Positions 13,340 to 19,147 of a stretch of DNA of 19,147 nucleotides are shown here, piece after piece. The DNA is taken from NCBI GenBank assembly GCA_017302015.1, contig JAFLEE010000093.1, positions 1 through 19,147 of the forward strand, written 5' to 3'. The notes beneath the pieces are model-generated. The model did not search any database. It was not told the origin of the DNA and saw only the letters and a program-made list of their open reading frames with translations. The position numbers were made by a program, and so were the translations under genes. How positions within the stretch are numbered: position 1 is the first letter of the stretch; the number at the start of each line of letters is the position of its first letter. The stretch comes from Spirochaetota bacterium. Its GTDB lineage: Bacteria; Spirochaetota; UBA12135; COTS27; JAFLEE01.

Positions 13340-15763
13340 ATGAATCGCGTCCAGACCCGTATCATCCTCCTCATCGCGCTGGTGGGGGTCATGCTCGTGG
13401 GCTACCTCTCGGTGGCCTTGGGTATCCAGAAATCCCGCATCGAGAGCGTCCTGCGGGAGCAGGGCGACGTTTCCACCCGCCTCCTGGAGGGGTTGGTGGA
13501 GGAATTGGGGAAAGACCTCCGAATTTTCGCCAGCGACTATTCAGAGTGGGATGAACTCGTCGCTTTCATGGGGCGGCGCGACCCCCTTTGGGCCGCGCGG
13601 AACTTGGCCACCGGGCTCTCCAATTTCCGGGCCACCGGGTGTTGGCTCTTCGATGGGAACGGCGCCATGGTTTGGCGGCAAGCCAGCGGGGGCCTCCCGG
13701 AGGTCTGGCCCATCCCGAAAGAGCGCCTTCGGGCCATCTACGCCGAAGGCAGCCGCGGGCGATGCTTTTTCACCGCGGGCAAAACCCTCTATGAGTGCCG
13801 CTGGTCGCCGATTCGGGGCTCCACGGGGCTCCCAAGCGCCTCCCCGGTCGGATACCTGGTGGTCGCGCGGATTTGGGACGCCTCCTTCCTCAAGCAATTG
13901 GAAAATCTCTCCTCCTGTCGCGTCCACCTGGGGTCCTCCGGCGAAAAAGTCTCGGGCAAGGCCGGGCGGCCCAATCTGGTGAGCGCGGTCGCCTTGGCGG
14001 GCTTCGATGGGCTCCCCGTCGACATGCTCATCGCCGAGAGCCAGTCCCCCTTCCTCGCCCGCCTCGGGGAGTGGCCGCGCGAGTTCCTCGTGAGCATGGT
14101 GATCTTTTGCGTCCTGCTCCTCCTCCTGCTTTCCTTCTATTTATTCCACTTCCTCCGAAACCCGCTCCTCGCCCTCTCCCGAAGTTTAGAGGGGCAATCC
14201 CGCGCCCTGCTGGGGCCCCTCCTCGCCGACGGCTCCATCTTCGGGCGCTTGGCGCGCCTGGTCGACGACTCCTTCCGCCACCGGGAACGCCTCGAGGCCG
14301 AGATCCGCGACCGCCAGCGCGCCGAGACCCAGGTTCGGGAATGGAGCGCCTCCTTGGAACGGCGCGTGAGCGAACGCACCAGCAAATTGGAGGACGCCGT
14401 CGCCCAACTCAAAGAAGAGATCGAGCAGCGCCGGCGGCTGGAAGAGCGCTACCAGCACCTCGCCTACCACGATGTGCTCACGGGCCTCCCCAACCGAACC
14501 CTCCTCTTCGACCGGATCCAGCAGGCCCTGGCCTGGGGCGGCCGCCACGGGGGCCAGGCCGCGGTGCTCTTCATCGACCTCGACCGGTTCAAGATGGTCA
14601 ACGATAGCTTGGGCCACCAGGTGGGGGATCTCGCCCTCGTCCACATCGCCGGGAGGCTGAAATCGTGCCTGCGCGCCAGCGACACGGTGGGGCGCATCGG
14701 CGGCGACGAGTTCATCGTGCTCCTCTCCGAACTGCGCGCCCCGGAAGACGCCGCCCATCTGGCGCGGCAGATGCTGCGCCAGATCTCCGAGCCCCTCTCC
14801 CTCGAGGGGCAGGAGCACACCCTCACCGCCTCCATCGGGCTGGCCCTCTTCCCGGGCGACGGCACGGACGCCGACGCCTTGGTGAAGGCCGCCGACACGG
14901 CGATGTACCAGGCGAAAGAGTTCGGGCGCAATAATCTCCAGGCCTTCAACGCCGGCATGGGCGTTCGGGTCAACCGGGCGCTCTCCATGGAGAACCAATT
15001 GCGACGGGGGCTCGACGAGAACCAGCTGGTCCTCCATTACCAGCCCCTCGTCGACCTGCGCACGGGGCGTATCTCGGGGGCCGAGGCCCTGGTGCGCTGG
15101 CAGCACCCCGAGGCCGGCCTCCTCTTCCCCGATGAGTTCATCCAGATCGCCGAGACCTCGGGGCTCATCGTGCCCCTGGGCGAATGGGTGCTTCGCGAGG
15201 CGTGCCGGCAGAACAAGGAGTGGCAAGCCGCGGGCTTCGAGCCCTTCGCCATGGGGGTGAACCTCTCCCCCCACCAGCTGCGCAACCCCCGCTTCGAGGA
15301 CGACCTCTACCGGATCCTCCGCGAGACCGGCCTCGAGGCGCGCTGGCTCCAGATCGAGATCACCGAGAGCGCGGTGGTGCAGCAGAGCCCGGCGACCCTG
15401 AAACTCTTCCGCCGCATCCAGGACGCCGGCATCCAGATCTCTTTGGATGATTTCGGGACCGGCTATTCGAGCCTCAGTTACCTTCGGGGATTCCCCCTCA
15501 ATAAACTGAAGATCGACCGTTCGTTCATCCGGGAAATACCGATGAACGCCAATGACGCGGCCATCACGGGGGCGGTGATCCATATGGCGCGCCACCTGAA
15601 ACTGAAGGTCGTCGCCGAGGGCGTCGAGACCGCGGGGCAGGTCGCCTTCCTGCGCGGCATGCTTTCCGACGAGATGCAGGGCTATTTCTTCAGCCACCCC
15701 GTTCCCGCGGGCGATTTCCGGCGGCTTCTCAGCGAGGACCGCCGCCTCGAGGTGGCGGGATGA
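13340..15763 (+). CDS. CHASE4-GGDEF-EAL cyclic-di-GMP turnover protein
   Basis: The product is 807 residues from the ATG at 13340, which opens directly into a transmembrane helix (MNRVQTRIILLIALVGVMLV). A TTG at 13277 would add 21 polar residues; neither start has a good ribosome binding site. An extracytoplasmic CHASE4 sensor (~30-245, with the DYSEWDE motif at 66-72) is followed by a second helix (~249-272), a coiled coil (~310-373), a GGDEF domain with intact GGDEF (454-458) and an RxxD inhibitory site (R-A-S-D, 445-448), then an EAL domain with intact EAL (582-584), NLS, ITES, DDFGTGYSSL and VAEGVE motifs. Both synthesis and hydrolysis of c-di-GMP look catalytically possible; which dominates is unknown. 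The next gene, a hybrid kinase, overlaps its stop by 4 bases. Confidence 0.92.
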   Translation: MNRVQTRIILLIALVGVMLVGYLSVALGIQKSRIESVLREQGDVSTRLLEGLVEELGKDLRIFASDYSEWDELVAFMGRRDPLWAARNLATGLSNFRATGCWLFDGNGAMVWRQASGGLPEVWPIPKERLRAIYAEGSRGRCFFTAGKTLYECRWSPIRGSTGLPSASPVGYLVVARIWDASFLKQLENLSSCRVHLGSSGEKVSGKAGRPNLVSAVALAGFDGLPVDMLIAESQSPFLARLGEWPREFLVSMVIFCVLLLLLLSFYLFHFLRNPLLALSRSLEGQSRALLGPLLADGSIFGRLARLVDDSFRHRERLEAEIRDRQRAETQVREWSASLERRVSERTSKLEDAVAQLKEEIEQRRRLEERYQHLAYHDVLTGLPNRTLLFDRIQQALAWGGRHGGQAAVLFIDLDRFKMVNDSLGHQVGDLALVHIAGRLKSCLRASDTVGRIGGDEFIVLLSELRAPEDAAHLARQMLRQISEPLSLEGQEHTLTASIGLALFPGDGTDADALVKAADTAMYQAKEFGRNNLQAFNAGMGVRVNRALSMENQLRRGLDENQLVLHYQPLVDLRTGRISGAEALVRWQHPEAGLLFPDEFIQIAETSGLIVPLGEWVLREACRQNKEWQAAGFEPFAMGVNLSPHQLRNPRFEDDLYRILRETGLEARWLQIEITESAVVQQSPATLKLFRRIQDAGIQISLDDFGTGYSSLSYLRGFPLNKLKIDRSFIREIPMNANDAAITGAVIHMARHLKLKVVAEGVETAGQVAFLRGMLSDEMQGYFFSHPVPAGDFRRLLSEDRRLEVAG

Positions 15764-17577
15764 CGGCGGCGGGGGGGGGCGCGGGCGACGATTTTTTCCT
15801 GGTCCTCGACCGGGAGAGCCGCGTGGAATCCTGGGCCCCCGAGCCGCCGATCGACGCGCCGCTGCTCGTCGAGACCTGGTTCCCCCCGGTGGACCGCCCC
15901 CTCTTCCTCGCCGGCACCGAACGGGCCCGGCGGGGCGAGGCGGTGCGCGACCTGCGCTGCCGGGAATCCGCCCGGGGTCCGATCTGGCAGGAATACGGCT
16001 TCACGCCCCTCTCCGGCGGGCGCCTCCTCTGCTGGCGCCGCGATGTCACCGCCGAAAGGGCCGCCCTCGAGGAGCGCGAACGGGTCCACGACAAGGCCGT
16101 CGAGTACGCCCGGGAGCGAAACGAGTTCTTCGCCATGATGAGCCACGAGATCCGCACCCCGCTCTCGGGGGTGACCGTGATCTCCGAACTCCTCCTCGGC
16201 ACGCCCCTCTCCGCGGAGCAGCGCGACCTCGTGGAGAAGATCGGGGCCGGCGGACGGAACCTCCTGCGCGTCGTCTCCGATCTCCTGGATTTCGCGCGCC
16301 TGGAATCCGGCCGCATCGATCTGGTGGAGACGCCGTTCTCCATGGAGGCCTGCCTCGAGGAGGTCGTGGACCTCCTCGCCCCCCAACTCGGGGCGAAGCC
16401 GGTGGAACTCGTGCTCCTCAGCGACGCGCGCCTGCCGCGGCTCCTTTCCGGCGATGTGGTTCGCCTCCGCCAGGTGCTCCTCAATCTCGGGGGGAACGCG
16501 GTGAAGTTCACCGAGCGCGGCGAGATCGTCATGGCCGCCGAAGTGAAACGGGAGCGGCCCGGCGAGGTGGAACTCCGCCTCTCCGTGAAGGATTCCGGCA
16601 TCGGCATCCCCATCGACGCCTGGGGTCGGCTCTTCCAGGCCTTCTCCCAGGTCCACGACGCCGCCCGCCACCGCTTCGGCGGCACGGGTCTCGGTCTCGC
16701 CCTGTGCAAACGCCTGGTCGAACTCATGAAAGGGCGCATCTGGGTCGAGAGCGCGGTGGGCAAGGGCACGACCTTCTTCGTCTCGCTCTGGCTCCCGGTC
16801 GTGGAAGCGGCCGTGGCCCCGCTCCCCCTCCTTCGCGGCCGCCGCATCCTGGTCGCGGACCCGTCGCCCGCCCGGCGCCAGCGCGCTTGCCTCGAAATCC
16901 GGCGCTATGGGGGGGAAGCCCTCGAGGCGGGAACCCCCGAAGAGGTCGCCGGCCAATTGGAGCGGGTCCCTCCCGACACCTTGGCCATCGACTTGGGCAT
17001 GGCGGGGATCGACGAAACGCTCCTAAAATCCTGGGCCCGGGAGGGGCTCGATCTGGTGCGCATCGCCCCCCTCCTCGCCGCCGGGCGCGGCGAGGCGGAA
17101 TTGCGCAAGCCCTATTCCTGGGGCCGGTACGCCGATGTGCTGGCCAAACGCCCGCGGGCCCAGAAGGCCGGCTCCCTCGACACGGGCCTCGGGGCGCGCC
17201 ATCCCCTGCGCATCCTCCTCGCCGAAGACGACCTCGATAATCGGCGGGTGCTCGTCCTGCTCCTGAAACGCCTCGGCTATGCCTGCACGGCCGTGGAAGA
17301 CGGCCTGGCCGCCGTCGAGGCCGTCGCCGCCGGGACTTTCGATGTCGTGTTCATGGACATGCAGATGCCGCGCCTCGGCGGCCTCGACGCCACGCGGCGC
17401 ATCAAGGCCGCCCCCGGGGTCCTCCCCAAGATCGTGGCCCTCACGGCCAACGCCGGCGCCGGCGAACGGGAGAAATGCCTCGAGGCCGGGATGGACGACT
17501 ATCTCTCCAAGCCGGTGGATCCCGCGGGCCTGCAAGCGCTCCTCGCCCGCCTGGCCGAAGAGAAAGAGCGGGGCTGA
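15760..17577 (+). CDS. soluble hybrid histidine kinase with two receiver domains
   Basis: The product is 605 residues; the ATG overlaps the stop of the CHASE4-GGDEF-EAL gene (ATGA), implying translational coupling. There is no transmembrane segment. Residues ~10-95 resemble a PAS sensor. HisKA follows with the phospho-acceptor His129 (MMSHEIRTPLSGV). The ATPase domain has an N-box Asn246 (LGGNAVKFT), DSGIGI (278-283), an F-box (LFQAF) and GGTGLGL (307-313). A first receiver (~361-460) keeps the likely Asp411 but has only one residue of the acidic pair (VAD) and looks degenerate. The second receiver (~484-600) is complete: ED490-D491, Asp533, Thr562, Lys584. It probably works with the upstream protein as a sensory/c-di-GMP module. 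No separate output regulator is adjacent. Confidence 0.92.
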   Translation: MTAAGGGAGDDFFLVLDRESRVESWAPEPPIDAPLLVETWFPPVDRPLFLAGTERARRGEAVRDLRCRESARGPIWQEYGFTPLSGGRLLCWRRDVTAERAALEERERVHDKAVEYARERNEFFAMMSHEIRTPLSGVTVISELLLGTPLSAEQRDLVEKIGAGGRNLLRVVSDLLDFARLESGRIDLVETPFSMEACLEEVVDLLAPQLGAKPVELVLLSDARLPRLLSGDVVRLRQVLLNLGGNAVKFTERGEIVMAAEVKRERPGEVELRLSVKDSGIGIPIDAWGRLFQAFSQVHDAARHRFGGTGLGLALCKRLVELMKGRIWVESAVGKGTTFFVSLWLPVVEAAVAPLPLLRGRRILVADPSPARRQRACLEIRRYGGEALEAGTPEEVAGQLERVPPDTLAIDLGMAGIDETLLKSWAREGLDLVRIAPLLAAGRGEAELRKPYSWGRYADVLAKRPRAQKAGSLDTGLGARHPLRILLAEDDLDNRRVLVLLLKRLGYACTAVEDGLAAVEAVAAGTFDVVFMDMQMPRLGGLDATRRIKAAPGVLPKIVALTANAGAGEREKCLEAGMDDYLSKPVDPAGLQALLARLAEEKERG

Positions 17578-17607
17578 AACAAGGCGGGGCCGAGCGCGCG
17601 GACGGTC

Positions 17608-18315
17608 TCAGCGCCTGGGTTCGTCCTGGAAGACGATGCGCCTCACCACCTCATCCGGCGGCTCCGGGGAGAAGCGGCGGTTATTCGTCGCCTTGCTATT
17701 GAGCCAGGCGCCCTTCACGAGGTAGTCCACGTACCAGGTGTAGAGGAATTTCCCCTTGCCCTTCTGGGCTCCCTCCATCTCGATCCAGACGCGCGAGAGC
17801 ATGTCCGCGGGTTCCCGCAGGATCCACTGGCGGCCGCTCCAAGCCACGATTTCGGTCTCCCCGGCGACGAAGGCGTACTTCGGCCCGTCCATGACCTTGT
17901 GTTTCCATCCCCGGAAATTGATTTCTTTCACATCGGTGAGGGGGATATTCGTGCGCACGCTGCGGTCGTTGCGCCAGACCTTCACCTCGAGGTTCGGGAG
18001 GGGGAAGAGGACCTTCCCGGACCATTCCCGGTTCCCGCCGCCGAAGAGGGCGCACTGGAAATTTTTTCGGTTCTCGAAATCGATGCGGCGCTGCTCCGCG
18101 GCGAACCGCACGGAGGGATCGGCGGGGGAGGCCGTGGCGGGAGAGCCGTCCAGGGGGATCCAGCGCGTATCGTTCGTCAGGGGAAAAAGAGGCCCGGCGA
18201 GGAGGAGCGCGAGAAGAAGCGCGAGGTGGCCCGCCGGGCCCGAAAAAGGCGACCCCTTTCGGGCGACCGGGGGGCGCCGCCGAGCGCTTCCCGCGCGCTT
18301 GCGAAAAGCGCTCAC
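17608..18315 (-). CDS. exported protein of unknown function
   Basis: The product is 235 residues; family not recognised. The GTG start overlaps the TGA of the upstream larE-like gene by 4 bases (GTGA), so the pair is probably translationally coupled. The N-terminus has a long Arg-rich n-region (~29 residues) and a hydrophobic core (LALLLALLLAGPLFPL, 31-46), giving a signal peptide or anchor; there is no lipobox. The mature part has one Cys (88) and a middle section rich in alternating hydrophobic and charged residues (LEVKVWRNDRSVRTNIPL, REPADMLSRVWIEMEG, FLYTWYVDYLVKGAWLN), suggesting a compact, mostly beta periplasmic domain. It ends 30 bases from the convergent hybrid kinase, and no terminator is visible between them. 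Confidence 0.75.
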   Translation of the reverse strand: MSAFRKRAGSARRRPPVARKGSPFSGPAGHLALLLALLLAGPLFPLTNDTRWIPLDGSPATASPADPSVRFAAEQRRIDFENRKNFQCALFGGGNREWSGKVLFPLPNLEVKVWRNDRSVRTNIPLTDVKEINFRGWKHKVMDGPKYAFVAGETEIVAWSGRQWILREPADMLSRVWIEMEGAQKGKGKFLYTWYVDYLVKGAWLNSKATNNRRFSPEPPDEVVRRIVFQDEPRR

Positions 18316-19025
18316 GATTTGGCGGGGCCGCCCAGGGGACCGGGGAGCCCTTCGTTGATGCTCCCGCTGCGGAACCCGGTGAGGTCGAGCACGGTGTCCT
18401 TAAAACCAAAACCGCGGAAGGCCACCGTGAGTTCGGCGCGCGCCTCGAGGAGCCTGGGGAAATCTTCGGGCCGGGCCTCGATGCGCGCCATGGCCTCGTG
18501 GAAGCGCACGCGGAACTCGCGGAGTCCGAGGCCCCGCAGGAAGGCTTCGGCCCGCTCCACCCGGGAGAGTTTTTCGGCGTCGATGGCGGTGCCGTAGGGG
18601 AAACGCGAGGAGAGGCAGGGGGCGGCGGGCTTGTCCCAATTGGGGAGGCCCCAGGCCCGGGCGAGGAGCCGCACCTCTTTCTTGCCGAACCCCGCCTCGG
18701 AGAGCGGGCTCTTCACGGCGCGCTCTCCGGCCGCCTTGCGGCCGGGGCGGTAATCGCCGTCGTCGTCGCGGTTATAGCCGTCGAGGATGGTTCGCCAGCC
18801 CTCGTCTTGGCAGAGTTTTTCCATCAGGCCGAAGAGTTCGCTCTTGCAATGGTAGCAGCGGTCGACGGGGTTGGCGCGGTAGGCGGGATTCTCTAACTCG
18901 AGGGGTTTCACCTCGCGGAGGTTCAGCCCGAAGCGTTCGGCCAAGCCGCGGGCCTCGGCCAGGTCGCTGCGGGCCAGGCTCGCCGAATCGCCGATCACCG
19001 TGAGGCAGCGCTTACCCAGGGCCCG
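18312..19025 (-). CDS. larE: LarE-family ATP-dependent sacrificial sulfur transferase, N-terminus missing
   Basis: About 237 residues remain. The GTG at 18998 is an internal codon, because homology-like sequence continues upstream (RALGKRCLTVIGDSASLARS). Family motifs are present: NPVDRCYHCKSELF, ILDGYNRDDDGDYRPGRKAA, VKSPLSEAGFGKKEVRLLA, and KPAAPCLSSRFPYG. The Cys of that last motif (around 18,615) matches the sacrificial cysteine of Lactiplantibacillus LarE. LarE donates sulfur to make the nickel-pincer cofactor of lactate racemase and related enzymes; LarB and LarC are not in view. The N-terminal ATP-binding loop (SGGVDS) should lie ~15-20 residues further upstream, but the sequence beyond ~19,025 does not encode it in any frame I read. 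The gene is therefore cut by a junction. It is followed by a 4-base overlap with the unknown exported protein gene. Confidence 0.82.
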   Translation of the reverse strand, partial: RALGKRCLTVIGDSASLARSDLAEARGLAERFGLNLREVKPLELENPAYRANPVDRCYHCKSELFGLMEKLCQDEGWRTILDGYNRDDDGDYRPGRKAAGERAVKSPLSEAGFGKKEVRLLARAWGLPNWDKPAAPCLSSRFPYGTAIDAEKLSRVERAEAFLRGLGLREFRVRFHEAMARIEARPEDFPRLLEARAELTVAFRGFGFKDTVLDLTGFRSGSINEGLPGPLGGPAKS

Positions 19026-19027
19026 GG

Positions 19028-19147
19028 GCGATACGCTTTCTGAATGACATCTCGCGCCCAGAAATTCGCGGGAACATCGCGAAACTGAATCGCAGGACGA
19101 CTGGGAGCATTCATCTGTTCAGGAAATGCCTTAGCAATCATTGCCGC
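19028..19147 (-). CDS. SLH-domain-like coding fragment at the window edge
   Basis: Read on the minus strand from the last base, 40 codons give AAMIAKAFPEQ... then FRDVPANFWARDVIQKAYR. This pattern (hydrophobic start, F-x-D-V-P-x-N-x-W-A, I-x-K-A-Y) is that of an S-layer homology repeat, particularly cyanobacterial-style ones. It is in a different frame from the adjacent LarE fragment. Base composition is clearly lower in GC than the rest of the window. It has neither start nor stop here. Most likely it is foreign sequence joined to the LarE gene by assembly error; a real recombination is the alternative. Confidence 0.55.

Noticed and set aside
14186-15697. Long minus-strand frame (503 codons) opposite the GGDEF-EAL gene
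   Set aside because: The plus strand has full GGDEF and EAL motifs; the antisense peptide has none.

Overview
The window is about 19.1 kb of dense, very GC-rich bacterial DNA. It has short intergenic gaps, several operons with 4-bp overlaps, and no tRNA, rRNA, CRISPR array or insertion sequence that I can see. The cell is a diderm: there are a TamB-type AsmA-like protein, ExbD, a TonB-like protein, a predicted outer-membrane beta-barrel and a cytochrome lipoprotein. PurE is the class II (AIR carboxylase) type known from animals and from the spirochaete Treponema denticola. With the bactofilin this makes a high-GC spirochaete-like lineage a reasonable guess, but the phylum is an inference and not proven.

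Layout. Positions 1-315 hold the C-terminal part of a Spy/CpxP-like periplasmic protein, followed by an AraC-family regulator (519-1331). Facing it on the minus strand is a two-gene operon: a beta-barrel-like exported protein (1700-2497) and a monohaem cytochrome c lipoprotein (1341-1691). This operon diverges from a DtxR-family metal-dependent repressor (2612-3274). The shared 114-bp promoter region carries a perfect TTAGCACGTGCTAA palindrome placed to control both directions. A type I sulfatase follows the repressor. Next come an exported glutathione peroxidase-like enzyme with its own promoter and a structured leader, and a minus-strand bactofilin with a clear intrinsic terminator.

Divergent from the bactofilin is an exbD-tonB-tamB operon (6202-11655). 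No exbB is nearby. This is the most thought-provoking arrangement in the window, because it places proton-motive-force transducing proteins with a putative inter-membrane lipid-transport protein. The tamB stop codon overlaps that of a convergent purC-purE operon (11652-13140).

Divergent from purC is a signalling operon: a membrane CHASE4-GGDEF-EAL protein overlaps by 4 bp a soluble hybrid histidine kinase with two receiver domains. On the minus strand, an exported protein of unknown function (17608-18315) overlaps by 4 bp a LarE-type sulfur transferase. The LarE frame loses its N-terminus at about 19,025. The last 120 bases encode, in another frame, an SLH-domain-like peptide with visibly lower GC. 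I read this as an assembly chimera or a recombination junction.

The many long antisense and out-of-frame ORFs in this window are by-products of GC-rich codon use and are not annotated.
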